This document shows, piece after piece, positions 34,455 to 46,639 of a stretch of DNA of 64,000 nucleotides. The first letter of the stretch is position 1. Each line of letters opens with the position of its first letter. The notes under the pieces were generated by a model that had not been told where the DNA came from, did no database searches, and was given only the letters and a program-made list of their open reading frames with translations. The stretch comes from Pseudisothecium myosuroides. Lineage: Eukaryota > Streptophyta > Bryopsida > Hypnales > Lembophyllaceae. The stretch spans positions 15,314,001 through 15,378,000 of the forward strand of contig OX637296.1 in the NCBI GenBank assembly GCA_951799445.1. Direction: 5' to 3'. The translations under genes and the position numbers were made by a program.

Positions 34455-34818
34455 CATTAGAGAAAATATGGGCCCTTCGGAGGGCTGCTCCACAGCCCTC
34501 CAAGGGACCCTGAAGTTTACTTTTTTTTTGCCAAAAAATTGATTTTTCCCCTATTTCCGCACAGCAAAAACTACAGCAACAGTGGCGCAGGAACCGAAAA
34601 CTGCGAGTAAAAAAAAAAAAATTTTTTTTTTTTTTTTTTTAAATCTTAAAAAAATTATTTAAAAATTAAAAAAAAAAATTAAAAAATTAAAAAAAAAAAA
34701 AAATCGCGAAAGCTGACTGTTCACCGCAGCAGTCAGCTTGGTGTGATAGACCAAGCTTTTAATAGCTTGGTTTGTCACATTCTAGCAGCCCTCTAGAAGG
34801 TTCAATTTTTCTCTAATG
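34455..34818. mobile_element. MITE with CATTAGAGAAAA ends, 364 bp
   Basis: The ends form an imperfect TIR of about 35 bp (CATTAGAGAAAA..., GGAGGGCTGCT / AGCAGCCCTC, ...TTTTTCTCTAATG). Copy B runs directly from CATTTG to GGTACTT (about 59,888-59,900), so the insert is specific to copy A. No clear TSD. It contains a long A/T run (34,608-34,705) and two hairpins (AGCTGACTG...CAGTCAGCT and ACCAAGCT...AGCTTGGT). Confidence 0.75.
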
Positions 34819-34980
34819 GGTACTTAGAATTAAGAATTTCATGGGTTCAGAAGGAGTCATTTCAAATTTTTTAACACTCTTCTTTATAGACTCCACAACT
34901 TTTTCAGAATGTTTTGCCATTCTTAGTCACATAACTCTAGTGAAAACTTCCATCATTTTGTAAAACTCTTTGCTCTTTAA

Positions 34981-35105
34981 GGGTGAATGCAAGAAATACC
35001 TGCCAATTTTGTTGCGTTTTGACGGTATTGATCATTTTTTTTTCTGCAATACTTTAAAATTAGAAAAATAATTTTTTTTAAATTTAAAAAAATATGGCTA
35101 ATGTA
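34981..35105. mobile_element. Left-end fragment of the 4-bp-TSD GGGT family, copy A
   Basis: It starts GGGTGAATGCAAGAAATACC after TTAA (34,977-34,980), exactly as the full element does in copy B (60,054). It breaks off at the Stowaway-like MITE, and sequence beyond that MITE does not resume the element, so the rest was lost. Confidence 0.75.
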
Positions 35106-35107
35106 TA

Positions 35108-35678
35108 CTCCCTCTGTCCCACTAAAAACCTCCGAAACTCTTCCCGTTAAGAAATTAACTATATTTTCAATCAAAGTGCCAAAAATACATTCATTCAAGA
35201 ATAAATAACCTATCCCTTAGATCTATGCAAAATCTCAAGCTTAAACACTATCATTTAGGCACCCAAAATTCATGTCAAAAGTGTGATATCTGAACATATT
35301 TTATAATTGCTGCCAGCTTTGTCATTTTAGATGATTTAAAGGGTGGTGACTGCAATGGGATTGTAATGACATGTTCTCCAACCTAATTATTCAAAAATAA
35401 AAAAACTATCCTACTTTATGATCAAATTTTAATAGCACCAAAGTAGTCACTAAATAGGCTGTCAACACTACTATTTGACAAAGAAATTAGTACAAGGTGT
35501 CTCATATCGCCAAGGCCAAGCTTGCAAGGCCACAGGAATGCTTTTTGATTGTCTCACTTGCCCCCACAAGGTTGTTCAATGTAACAAACACTCACTAAAC
35601 AATAAAAACACAAAAAGGAGCTTCTTAGTGGGACAAAAATTCTGCTTGATTTGGAGGTTTTTAGTGGGACAGAGGAAG
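35108..35678. mobile_element. Stowaway-like MITE, 571 bp
   Basis: The left end CTCCCTCTGTCCCACTAAAA and inverted right end CTTCCTCTGTCCCACTAAAA form a TIR of about 29 bp. TA flanks both sides (35,106-35,107 and 35,679-35,680). The CTCCCTC start and TA target are the Stowaway (Tc1/mariner superfamily) signature found in plants. No coding frame of its own. Confidence 0.93.
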
Positions 35679-35680
35679 TA

Positions 35681-36131
35681 CTTGTTTCTGTGCACTTTTT
35701 TTTACAATAATTTTAGCATCAACAATTCTTTTGCAAGAGCTACATCAAATTTGAATTGTGAAGCAATGCTAGTTGACTTTGAATGCCCTTCTTTCCCTCA
35801 GTGGATTGCAGTGGTTTTTTTTTCATTTTCCATGAAGTGGCAAAGTGGCGATATTAAATGTTACGGTGGTGCTCCAAGTGTGCTATTTGCTCTACCAAAA
35901 TTGGTTACTTAGAGAATAGCAATTTAACCCTACCAATACACTGATAATGAAATTTAGTGTTAATCACAGTAATTAAAACATCAATTTTGTAAAATTGGTA
36001 ATATTCAATGTGTCTAAAATTATGACATATATCGTCACAAAAATCTCATTCTAGGCCACTAACTAGGTTTAGTATAGATTTTGGATTTAAGCCTTGCATC
36101 CCAAACTCCACCAAAGTAATGAAATATCACC
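35681..36131. other. Non-coding stretch at the right end of copy A
   Basis: From about 35,880 it matches 62,820-63,080. No gene is supported; the 145-codon frame at 35,475-35,912 straddles the MITE edge. Confidence 0.5.
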
Positions 36132-36326
36132 AATCTGCAATTTCATTAACATGGCAATATTACTAAAATTTGGCACTTTTACAATTCAAAATAGTTGTTC
36201 TGAAATGTATACCTATCCTAGATGTTTCAAAACATCCGTTTTGAACTCTGTACCTGTCCTAGATGGTCAAAATGTTACACCATCGAAATGGCACAATAAT
36301 ACCGCCATTTTAATGAAATTGCCCAT
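36132..36326. mobile_element. Small MITE of the GGGCAATTTC family at the end of copy A
   Basis: GCAATTTCATTAACATGGC on the left and GCCATTTTAATGAAATTGCC on the right are inverted repeats. Copy B shows the same left end (63,08x), where a TTAA element then broke it at TTAA 63,097-63,100. Confidence 0.7.
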
Positions 36327-37724
36327 ACCAATGTAACTAAAATGACTTTTTGATTTGAAACAGCTATAATTTTGTACTTTAGATGAATATTTTCACCAAC
36401 AATATTTATAGGAATCTCCCTCTGTCTTTGAATAGTATCCAAATATCTATGCTCTTGGCAAAAATCTTCATCAAGAGTAAAAACATATAACATTTTCAAA
36501 TCAATCAGTAGTGCAAATTTCATTATTAGTGTAGTGTATGACAAAATTCTCTGAAATTAGGAAAATGACTTAAAATATAGTAATGCCAATCAAGCTTTTT
36601 CTTAGCGAATTTCCATTAGAAACCAATGCAAATTTTTTTATAGGATGAAATATTCTTCCTTTTTCAATGGATGAAATTGCAAAATGCTACCAAACCTTGT
36701 GACAATACTGCTCGATTTTGGATGAATGTGCATTTTTTTGGATAAATAAATAGACTTTCAACCATATCTTGCAGGTTTCATCCATTTCCGTGGATATAAA
36801 TAGCTTCATCACTCGAGCAAAGATCGTTTTCTGCACTGCCTAAAAGAAATGAAAAAAACCCACCCTAATACCAATCTGCCAATTCCCTGTTTCTAGCCGG
36901 AAATAGAACAACGAGCAGAGCGGTAGACAAACCTGGCAACATAGTCAACACAAGATGCAAGTACTGCATTGTCGCTTTGCCCCTGGAGGTAAGCACTGTG
37001 CCAAGCACGCAGCACAGTAACTTGCTAAATTCTAAAAGTTCCTGCAGTCCTTCTCGAAATCCTCGCCAATGATTCGCTTTCGGAGTTGGAGCTACCGTGG
37101 GTTACTCTATCAATGCTCCAGTGGCAAGCAATAATCCATCGTTCTTCCGAGTCCGTGCTGTGGCGTTAGCGCCACCGCCGCCACGTACGTATCCCCTGGG
37201 GTGGACAGGAAGTTTGCATTTGTAGGCTCACGTGCTGGGATTTTTCGTAAAGGGAGGCACGGATTCGACTGGCGTGACTGAATGGAGCACTTGATTGAGG
37301 TTTGTCAGTCTTCCCCGTAGAAATTGTTTCAGTCGATCCTCTCATGTTTCACCGCTAGCTAGCCAGCCAGTTCAGTTCCCGGCCGTACGGGCATGGTTTC
37401 CGAATCTTCGGATTATCACCGAATTTCCAATCATTAGCAGGCGCCGCGGAGGGCACCACCGGCATTCGGGAGTGCTCAGTGCTGCATCGATCCCAAGGTA
37501 TCTCATGCTGATGATCAAAAGGTATCTCATCCAGAGGTATTTTTTGAAGTTGTTTGGTGGAGTACATTACATGATGGACCTGCAAAGACGGACCTGTCGC
37601 AAAATCTAGGAACTTATTCATTCGAGGTCATTCTAACCGTGGAAAGACGCAACCTCCCATGATCTAGGTAGTCACCAAAATACTTTGATTATTGAATCAA
37701 TAGGTGTAACCTTTGTGTCTATCG
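36327..37724. other. Non-duplicated spacer between the two copies
   Basis: No counterpart is seen elsewhere in the window. GGATGAA/TTCATCC words occur at 36,650-36,820. The GC content rises at 36,890-37,620. Frames on both strands there (88 and 104 codons) have no recognised domain. The duplication joint should lie in or next to this stretch. Confidence 0.5.
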
Positions 37725-37728
37725 TTAA

Positions 37729-38688
37729 CCCTTAGAAGATGCTATGTCCTTTTTTTGGCTGATGAATGACAAAGAATCCTTCTATGTAGGACTCAAGCTA
37801 GTGCAACTATTCATCTTTAGAATTTTGTGTGAAAAGGAGAGGTCTTGTATTGTAGTTTTACTTCCAATGAGTGCTTTTGGATATTTTTTAAACCAATGAT
37901 TCATACATTACCAAAAAGAATGATTTCCACGGTCACCAGCCCATCCTTCAAGGATTATGTGAATGCAAGAAACACTTGCCGATTTTGTTGCGTTTTTATA
38001 GTACTCATGATTTTTCTTCTAGAGTACTATAAAATTAGAAAAATAATTTTTTTTAAATAGAAAAAATATGGCTAATGTATACACCTTTAAGATGAAGGTA
38101 ACGACCACAGGAAATGCATAGAAGAATTATTTAAGCTAGAGAACTAAAAAAGTGCCAAATCTCAAGAAAATGGATATCTTGATGTATAAATTAGTTAAAA
38201 ATAGGAAACAAAATCAAATACATAAAATAAAAATTGGCCATTTGTAACACCTCTATGGAGATGGTCATTCACCCCAAAAATCTCCAAAATATTTTATATG
38301 TTTCAAAATGTAAGCAGAAAGAACCGCACTTTGTGGACTTCCACACCACGTACAATTAATTATTTTTAGAATTCCTTCCCTTCATAGCTACAAGTCTACT
38401 AGAAGACCATGCCTTCCAAATTTCAGCTTGAAATTTGTTTTTTTGGATACTAAATAGTACTAAAAACCTCTAAATTGGCAAGTGTGACATATAATTGGGG
38501 GCTATTTTTGGATAGTAAACTATTTTTGAAAATTACAAAAAAAATTAGGCAAGATGTATAATAGTCATGAATAACTTACCTATAAATCTTGAGTCATTTG
38601 GAGCTATAATGCAAAAATTATGGCCAAAAAACTAATCAAAATGCAAAATGTGACGCAAAATAGTACAGGTGTTTCTTGTATTCACCCA
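37729..38688. mobile_element. Short TTAA-target element (226 bp) split by a nested element
   Basis: The left TTAA is 37,725-37,728 and the right TTAA 38,689-38,692; the left end reads CCCTTAGAAG. After removing the nested 730-bp element and its 4-bp TSD, 226 bp remain, close to the 222 bp of 34,213-34,434. Confidence 0.8.
37958..38687. mobile_element. Non-autonomous 730-bp element, GGGT-family ends, 4-bp TSD (ATTA)
   Basis: Ends TGTGAATGCAAGAAACAC and GTGTTTCTTGTATTCACCC. ATTA lies on both sides (37,954-37,957 and 38,688-38,691). Copy A has a single ATTA at 129-132 with the same flanks. The left terminus seems to have lost one G. Interior collinear with 60,309-61,039. Confidence 0.9.
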
Positions 38689-38752
38689 TTAACAAGTGAA
38701 GTCATCCATCGGACCCCTAAGAACTAAGAAAAGTACAAACATTATCTTTTAA

Positions 38753-38932
38753 TCCTTGAAGTCCCATCGTCCCCTCGGGGAACAAAATGAATTTTGGGCA
38801 GATTCGTATGACCTCAATTTTTGGTGAAACTTTTTAAAATTTTCTCATAAGATAAAAAAAACTAATTAGTTTTATGGGAATATAATTTTTATTTCAATTG
38901 ATGCGTAGAAGCAAAAGTTATACCCTTGGGGG
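38753..38932. mobile_element. Relic of a TTAA-target element, copy B
   Basis: Counterpart of 194-372. TTAA at 38,749-38,752 is followed by TCCTTGAAG and the GGGCAG box. No right end. Confidence 0.5.
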
Positions 38933-39083
38933 GTGCAATCTTTGAAAAAAATAAGGATATAGGTGCAAAGACTAGGTATTTATTGGGGGGGTATTATTTT
39001 TTTTTTTCGTTTATTTTGCATCCTATCATTAAATAATTTTCCAATGTTGTTCATTAAAAGAAGGCATACATTAATTGTAATTT

Positions 39084-40379
39084 CACTATAAGAAAAATGT
39101 GTCCGCCACAACCAATTGAACTATGACTAGGTGTCTTAAATGACTATAGTACGAATGCAACTCTGTAATTGCACATGCAGTGTGATGGGGCAGAGGACTA
39201 GTCATTTTGTAGTCATATGGATGAAGACTGTGGCGGCCGTGATCAAGCACTCCTTTCAACCGGTGATTTTCAATGAGTAACTCATTCAAAGGCATGACGT
39301 GGACCTTTGAAGCCCTGTGGTCCACCGTCTTAGTCGTAGATCAGTTGCGCTCCGACTGCGTAATGACTGCCTGTACGGCTGTACCTCCATGAACGACTAC
39401 AATATTACTCGGAAATGACTGCAAAGCCTAAGTGTGAACTATCGTACTTAGGCAATCATTTTCAATCCATTTAGCAAATTTTTCTATAACTTTTGATTTG
39501 AGGCTCAAAATGTAAAATGGATTTTTGGAGATGAAAGTGAGATTGATTTGCTAATTTTTATTAGTTCAAAGTTTTTTGGAAAAAATTAATCTACTATACT
39601 TCAATGAAGTCTGAAATATTATTTGTAACAGAATTCTTGCATTTTACATATATATCCCACATCGTTTGTCTTGACTACTACTACCCCATTTCTATAAAAG
39701 GCTTGTCATTTCATCTCTTTATACTTACCCACTAAGTGGATTTAGAAGTCATACAAGACATAAGCCAAATATGGTGTATAGTGTATGATGTATTATATAT
39801 GGTGTATTGTATATGGTGTATGGTGTATTGTATTTGGTATATGGTGTATTGCTGTGAAACTTTGAATGTACTCATATGTGACTATAAAATGACTACTCCC
39901 CGTCTATACTCGGAAACAACTACAAGCGTCACATAAAAATGGCTGGACAATCTTGAAAGCACATCCTACAAATCACTAGACACGTGTCAAAGCGCCATTC
40001 GTACATTGAAGATAAAATTGCAATGTTTAAAACTAAAGAATGACTAGACACGTGTCAACCTTGCATTGGTCAACACAACTCCCTCACAACTACAAAGTGA
40101 CTACAGAATGACTCACGTAAAGGTCCATGTTAGCAGTGGTCGACCAAATTTTTCAAAAAATGGACAACTGCCCGACCTTTCCAAAAATTTCGTCCCTAAA
40201 CTTCATAGATGAACATCCATCTTTAAATACAGTTGGTGATATAAAACCCCCAATCATTGTCCTAAATGACTGGTCCACAATGACTGGAGCTCCAAAGAAA
40301 TGGACACAGTCATAGATGTCCTAAATGACTGAAAATGTAGTCATTTACATAGTCATAAAATGCTGAAATTCTTGTAGTG
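39084..40379. mobile_element. Non-autonomous CACTA transposon, 1,296 bp, empty site in copy A
   Basis: Ends CACTATAAGAA and TTCTTGTAGTG (the latter inverted: CACTACAAGAA, the classical plant En/Spm end). The 3-bp TSD TTT is at 39,081-39,083 and 40,380-40,382; copy A has one TTT (519-521). Many TGACTA/TAGTCA words lie near both ends, as expected of subterminal transposase sites. No transposase gene. A different family from 3,873-6,415. Confidence 0.95.
39765..39855. repeat. Minisatellite TGGTGTAT(T)GTATA
   Basis: TATGGTGTATTGTATATGG-type units recur about six times inside the CACTA element. Confidence 0.8.
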
Positions 40380-40382
40380 TTT

Positions 40383-42148
40383 CCAATTGCAGTGAATATA
40401 TCATATGCTATATTGGTTCAATTTTTTTGTATTACTCACAATTATAAAATTTGGTGTAGGATTTAGGGTTCATAATTAGAAGGCTTCTTAATCCTTTAGT
40501 GCTTTGAAGTCCAAAAATTCATATCTAATTCCACAAAGCTCTAAAAATATGAAACAACTTTGATTGGATGCCAATTCTACTCGTCTTTCAAGGAGAATTT
40601 ATTGAAAAATATTTTAAGAAGTTTTACCTCCCCAAAATTCAATTTTGACTCTTAAATGGGCAATTTATGAACCTCTTAACTTATAAGCTCAGTCTGTAAT
40701 CAATTTCTCATTGAAAAATTTTCAATAGCAAAAATTGGTATTCATGCAATGTTTTTTACTCAATATAATGATGTAAAATAATCCCCCACTTCAATTATAC
40801 TTTCTACAATATGATCGCTCAAATGGGCATTTTGAAACTATGCATCCTTCATCCTTGACTATTGGTATACGATTTTATATGCATTGAGTTCCATTTTTTT
40901 CTTGCTTGGAAGTATAAAACGACATCCATTGTGCGTGATTGGGGAACCAATTTTGCATGTATGTAGGGAACTGCATTAGAGCTCTGTTAAGTTTAAAAAT
41001 TCACAACTAATTTGTCTCTGGAAAAAAACAATTCCTTAATACGTAGAGAAACCACGTTAGGGCTCTTCGTAGAAGAGTGGCTCAACAAAGTGGACACCTG
41101 AGACGGCAACCTCTTTGCGGCTGCTAACTCATCCGCCAAGGGCGCTCTCAAGGTCAGCTTGGGTTGCTAACTCTCATAAGCCTATTTTCTAAAAAACTTA
41201 TAATGATTCTACAGCTAGAAAACAACAATTTCTTTGATACTCTTTCCTTGAGGTGACTTCAAATTTGTGTTCAGCTACAATATCTTGTGAACCTCATATA
41301 ATCTTTTTGTTGTTTTATATGACAATTTATTTGTTAAAATCTGGATGAATAATCACTCTTCTTCTAAAATTCTTATCTTCTTGTTGCTAGACTACAAAAA
41401 GGTGGTGAACGCAACATTACTACTATGTAGACCATGTATTACCAAGATAAAGCCAAATGAATTCCAGATTTAACAAATGCAAGATATACTTTGCTAACAT
41501 TGGAGATTGCTTGCGAAAGGTTTTCACCATGGTATTGTGATGTGTATCATTTGGTTATGCACTGGGATATGCGTGAACTGCCCAACCTGTAGAACTTTGT
41601 AAGTAAAATGAAGATACTAGCTATGAACAAACACTTCTTCAATCATGTTACAAAGATGTATTTAATTTGTTTAGCCTTGAAGCCAACTTTGCCCAATTGA
41701 CAGATCCTTTCAGTTTGTTTTTTTCTTTTTGTCATTTTGCATGGCACCTGTAACACCGAATTGAAAGTCAATTTCAAAGAATTGGTGGAGTTTTACCTCT
41801 AAATTGGCCTCAAGCTTTGTGTAGGTGAATGTCTCACTTTTTGTTTGGCTCCAAAAAATTCTCACAAATTTCTTGTTAATGTGTGATGCAAGTTCTTGAA
41901 CTACAATTCTTTAAGCGCAATATAGCCCTCAAACATTTACAACGCTAACTACAAATTGGGAGATGCTCACCAACTTTTGTAAATATTTTACATCCTGCCT
42001 TTTTTTTAGGTCAAAATGGACATAGTAATGAATTTCAAACACCATGAGCATAATACATAAACTGCAATTAATACTTAATGTTTCATTAATAGGTGTTATT
42101 GTGTTACATTAATTGGCCGTCTTGAAATTTGCAGGTGCATTTTTCACT
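40383..42148. other. Shared non-coding stretch
   Basis: It matches 522-3,472 of copy A without the two copy-A inserts. No gene seen. Confidence 0.5.
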
Positions 42149-43770
42149 ATAGCACGAGGACGTTTTTGTTTGAAATGTGGTTTCCAATTTCCAAATGAAT
42201 ATGCTAATTTTTGTGGACAATGTGGAACGCCCATTTCAGAGATGAGTGTCCAGTTGGTTTACAAAGAGACAAAGAGGTAGAACATAATGAAGAGATAGCA
42301 CCGGTCACCATTTTAGATTTACGAGGTCCCCTACAAACACAATCCGTTCATGAAAACCCTATCCTAAAGCCTCCATCCTATAATACCATTTTCAATTCCC
42401 CTCCTATTAAAAATAGGAAGATAAACAAGGTGTATGGGAAATTAGCATTAAGGAAGCATTGGGCTATTCAACACCAGAATCTAAAAGATAATATGAAACA
42501 ATTTAAAAAATGGACTGAAGAGGGACAAAATAATTGGGATTTGCCTGACGGCACATTTAATTTAGAAGATGTAGGGGTTAGGAAAAGTTTAAATAAAATT
42601 ATAGATGAGAATATTAGTGGTTTACAAGAATTAAAATTCAAAGGGAGAGGACAGTCAAATAAATGGCAAAAAACAACATTTATAAGAAAATTAAAAAACA
42701 TTTGAAATACAAAAGACAAAAAGAGAAATGGCTTCAAAAGGGGACTACGGATGAGGCTCCTCAAACATCACATGATGCTGAGCAAAATGTTGGAGTACAT
42801 CAATCGGAAGTGGACCCGATGTGGTTTCTGGAAGGTGCAATGGGGGAAGATGCTTTTGAAGATTTTCAAAAAGAAAATGAGATTGACGGTTCTCTTGGGG
42901 AAAAGGAGGTTCATGAAGATGATGAAACAGTGGTCATGAAGGAGATGGGGCTGAGGGATGTAGATGAAATGTATTCAGAGTTGGACACATACATGATTGA
43001 AAAGAAGAAGGTGGAAATCCCAAGGCCTTTTTCTAATTCTAGAAAATTGAGGGAGTTACAATTTGAAGAGCAATTGCACTTGGTAGCCACGTTCATTCGT
43101 GATAAAGGGCTTCATTGGGATACATTAAGTCAAAATCAAAGTCTTTGAAAGGGTTTCACATGCAACACCGTGACTTCTTCCTTCATGGCAATGAAAGTTG
43201 GAGGGCGATGCTTGAAGTGATCTTTGAATGTGCACTTCCTTTTAAACTCTGACTGTTTTGTTTACTTCTTCATTATTTTTGGCTAAATTCTTGGGTGTAC
43301 AATTGAGCTTATCTATATAGTATGAAACGTATTTAATTATTGTGTGTTTTCCATCAGCTTAAAGAGAGGAAGCTCGGTTCCATTCACCCAACATGTTGTT
43401 TTATTTGACAAATGTTTGTATTTGCACATAGGTGGGTTTTTTTTAGGTATATATAAATCTTATTTGTAATTCACTCCAAATGTGTTTAAAGTGGTTTTTT
43501 TAGGGATGGTTACCTTCATCCTCAGTGATTTTTTCAGCTAGTCTGCTTCCATTCTATATCTTCTGTGAATCATGAATGATGATTTTTTTCATCATTTTAA
43601 TTAAGCAAGTTTGAGGATATTCATAACTAGGTTTGAAAGCAGAGGTAATCAAGGTGGCTGTATGCAATGCAAGTTTTGTATAGAATATTGGAAGTGGTCG
43701 GTGATGCATTACCAATAACTGTGAAAGAGTTGAAGCACTTTGTATCGAACCTTCTCCTACCTTTTGCGCA
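42149..43770 (+). pseudogene. Decayed multi-exon gene with N-terminal zinc ribbon, copy B
   Basis: The start codon has become ATA (42,149-42,151). The zinc-ribbon codons are still readable (FCLKCG...FCGQCG), but an insertion near 42,234 shifts the frame. The frame 42,211-42,702 then runs on without the CACTA insert and stop of copy A. A second frame (42,663-43,148; overlapping, shifted) continues with KHLKYKRQKEKW, an acidic segment of 41 codons missing from copy A, and ELQFEEQLHLVATFIRDKGLHWD, then TGA at the same place as copy A. Exon-like blocks follow at 43,359-43,411 (damaged) and about 43,673-43,770, the latter ending at a good donor, GTAAGT. The shared shift and stop show decay began before the duplication, unless an unseen intron removes them. 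Function unknown. Confidence 0.6.
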
Positions 43771-44228
43771 GTAAGTATCTATCATGAAGTTGGGAATATG
43801 ATTCATGGAAGACCTTTATAAGCTCAGGAATATGTTGGATGGTAGCTGAGTAGCATGCTATGGGTATATGTTAGTAATTGGAAACAATTTGCACAGACTT
43901 AATGTTGTTGTGCTGCCCATGTTTTGCAGGAGATAGCAATGAGAAACTAGTTGTGATGAGGGTCATTTGGATAGCATGGTACAAGATGAATTGTTGTTGA
44001 AGGTAAAGATAAGGCAATAGAAGTTTTATCAAAGGGATTGTATTTTTATTGGGAGATTTGTCAATTAGAAGGATTAGTGTGTAGATCATGTTTGTGGGTT
44101 CTCATTGAACCTATAGTTGGAATATTTCTTATGCAACCATTAAAATTGTAGGTGGTTGCATGTAGGCAACCAATATTGAAGGAAGAGTGGAGAAATCCTC
44201 ATTTCCATTTCACATGTACTGTATATTC
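43771..44228. other. Shared non-coding stretch with the empty site of the 5.1-kb insertion
   Basis: It matches 7,522-7,966 and then, directly, 13,061-13,080. No gene seen. Confidence 0.5.
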
Positions 44229-44332
44229 TGTAATAAATGTAGCATTATTCTTCTCTCTTAATCAATGCAATTGTTTATTATCAACCATTGTAGTTGACAT
44301 GTGCAACTTTATCCACTTTGGAAGCATGCTTT

Positions 44333-44933
44333 TAGGGTTGTCTATTCTGACATGACGCTGACTTTTCCCGTCGGGATGTTCGTCAGCGTTGGTCATGACG
44401 TGTCATGACACGTGAGGATCAACGTCAGCCGGAAAAAAAAATTTTTTTTTTTTTTTTTTTTTGGATGGTCAGTCTGTCGGTTGGGACAGCCTATCCATAC
44501 AAGTCCCATTAGATGTTTTTTGAGGTCTTTGGAAGGTTGCTTTGGGGGCGTTCCTCGATCTGGCCCAATTCTGTGAATAGTGATATGCTGTCAAAAAATA
44601 TTACTAGATTTTTGTTTTTTCAAATATTATTTTGAGCAAAAAAAAAATTTAATTTTTTTCCCCCGACAATGACGTGGCAGTTTTCGAAGGGTTTCCGCAG
44701 CGTTTTTGAAGTCTAGGAACGCAGGGAAACTTGCAGCCCTCCAAGATCTCCGAATCTCATCTAATGGTCGACGGGAACGGCCTGTCTGTAGAGGCCCGTC
44801 GACCCAAACGGCCTGTACGGACACGTAGTCCGTTGCATTCCTAAACTTTTGATTCGGACGGATGTTGGGTTTGAATCCCGATGTACTGTCAGTGAGTTGG
44901 ACGTCTGAACGCGACGTGACGGGGACAACCCTA
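44333..44933. mobile_element. hAT-like MITE, 601 bp, TAGGG ends, 8-bp TSD
   Basis: Ends TAGGGTTGTC and GACAACCCTA (perfect 10-bp TIR of hAT TAGGG type). The flanking octamers CATGCTTT (44,325-44,332) and CACATTTT (44,934-44,941) differ by one and two bases from the empty site CACGCTTT in copy A (13,177-13,184). It contains an A9/T-run near 44,440. The 113-codon minus-strand frame has no domain. Confidence 0.85.
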
Positions 44934-45119
44934 CACATTTTCATCCATTGCATCAAAAATTCATCCATTGTAGTTTATGATTTCATCCATTTTTATCAAA
45001 GTAGTCATCCAATTATGTAATGAGCTTCATCCAATTATTGAATGGATTTCATCCCAAAAGGAGAATAATCCATCCAAATTGTCTAAAATTCATTTGCGTT
45101 ATTCTTAGAAGAACAAGAT

Positions 45120-45654
45120 TTAGTCCTGGCTACTATAATTCCTTGCCCCTGCTAAACAAGGAATGTAGCCCCGGCTGGTGGTACTAAAATGGAGCTAAAT
45201 GTTTTAGCCCTCCCCCCATTTTTGACAAGTGCTAGATGGGGCTGAAATGGTGGCTAAACCACCCCGCTCTAGCCGCGGCCAGATCATCCAAAGTTCCTAG
45301 TGGGCCCTGAATGCAATCAAGCATACTTGGCGTTGAGCTTCAGAAGAGAAACCGATTCACAAAGCTGATTCAATTCTGAAGAGGCAACGAGACATGCAAG
45401 ATGTGCAAGACATGAGAGAGACATCATCACTTCACTCAAACACCATGATGATGATGAAATTACAACTGTACAAAGTGGAAAATTTAGATGCTTTGGTCGT
45501 GGCTAGACTGGGGTCATTTAGCCACCATTTTATCCCCTTCTAATACTAGTCAAATATATGGGGAGGGCTAAAGCATTTAGCTCCATTTTTGCTCCACTAG
45601 CTAGGGATTAATTTGTTGTTTAGCTACAACTAAGATTAACAATAGCCGAAGCTA
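45120..45654. mobile_element. Foldback MITE, copy B
   Basis: Counterpart of 13,384-13,893, with long inverted arms sharing AAATGGAGCTAAATG and AAATGGTGGCTAAAC. Confidence 0.75.
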
Positions 45655-46075
45655 ATTCACATTTTTCTAGAAATACTGTGGATGTTTCTTTAGACAATTT
45701 GGATGAATTTTTGACCTTTTTGGATGAATTTCATTGAGTAATTGGAAGAAACTCAATTATATAATTAGGTGAAGATTTTTACAAAATTGGATGCAATCCA
45801 TTATAATGGATGAAGTTTTGGATATTGATGCAATGGATGACAACTCTTACAGTGGATGAAATCAAGCATGACTAAATTGGTCAAAAATTGACAATTGGAT
45901 TGAAAAAAGTAGCTGCATATAGTAAAATTTATTATAATTAATAGTACAGATAAAACTAGATTTGCCTACAATACCGCAAGGAACAAGTGACATGAAACCT
46001 ATATATCAACAACAACTCATCTTCTAGCTTCTCCAAATCTTCAAATAGTTGCTCTGTTTGTTTCTTTGTGTCATG

Positions 46076-46639
46076 CTCGGGGGGGTCACTTAGAGTGTCC
46101 ATTAGAAAACACGTGCGAACAAAACTTTGGACCCCCTATATTATATCCTAAAATTTAAATAAAATGAAATAAAAAAAATATGACTAGATTTTCCTACTTC
46201 AAAAGTTTATGTTTTGAATTATTGATATTTTTATTTGTTAATGATAATTAGTTACAAATTTTTGAAGTAATTAGATACACTGTACAACTGAAAAATAACT
46301 TTCACACCCCTATATTATATCCTAAAAAATTGTCTAAAAAATGAACAAAAAATTCCTAAAAATAGCTCTCTATTGAAAGTTCATTTTGAGTTGAGTATTG
46401 ATGCAATGGTCATCTAAAGGTGATCTCTATAAATATTTGAGTTGAAAAACATGCCGTTTTAGGCCATTTTCAACCTCTTGTACAAATCATTTCAACTATT
46501 ATTTTAGTTTAAAATTTTGGCAATAGAAACCTATAGTCATTATTAAGCAACCCTCAAAATTTTAAGTTGAAATTATAGTTTATTAGAAACCACTTGTTCG
46601 CACGTGGTTTGTAGTAAAATACTAGGTGCCCCCCCCGAG
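46076..46639. mobile_element. 564-bp MITE, CTCGGGG ends, perfect 8-bp TSD, second copy
   Basis: Exact TSD GTGTCATG (46,068-46,075 and 46,640-46,647). Copy A has one GTGTCATG (14,309-14,316). Same length as 22,821-23,384, reverse orientation. Confidence 0.95.

Larger units (their letters stand above)
1..36135. repeat. Segmental duplication, copy A (left edge cut by window)
   Basis: The whole stretch is collinear, in the same orientation, with 37,825-63,096. Matching points include 1/37,825, 519/39,081, 1,852/40,967, 3,473/42,149, 7,100/43,359, 14,309/46,640, 16,661/49,020, 18,368/49,791, 21,041/50,997, 29,564/55,971, 30,468/56,875, 34,209/59,874 and 35,890/62,830. The offset falls from about 37.8 kb to about 26.9 kb because copy A holds extra blocks: 1,110-1,851, 2,349-2,774, 3,873-6,415, 7,967-13,060, 16,665-17,596, 18,440-20,863, 21,047-23,657 and 32,177-33,763. 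Similarity by eye is high in most shared blocks, with scattered substitutions and small indels. Confidence 0.93.
44229..45940. mobile_element. Element with GGATGAA subterminal arrays, copy B
   Basis: Counterpart of 13,081-14,174, with the same end words (GTAATAAATGTAGCATTAT and AAAATTTATTATA). It is enlarged by the hAT-like MITE at 44,333-44,933. Confidence 0.55.

Noticed and set aside
36900..37010. TRCKYC-like residues near 36,950, similar to a BED zinc finger
   Set aside because: Too short, no second Cys/His pair in frame.
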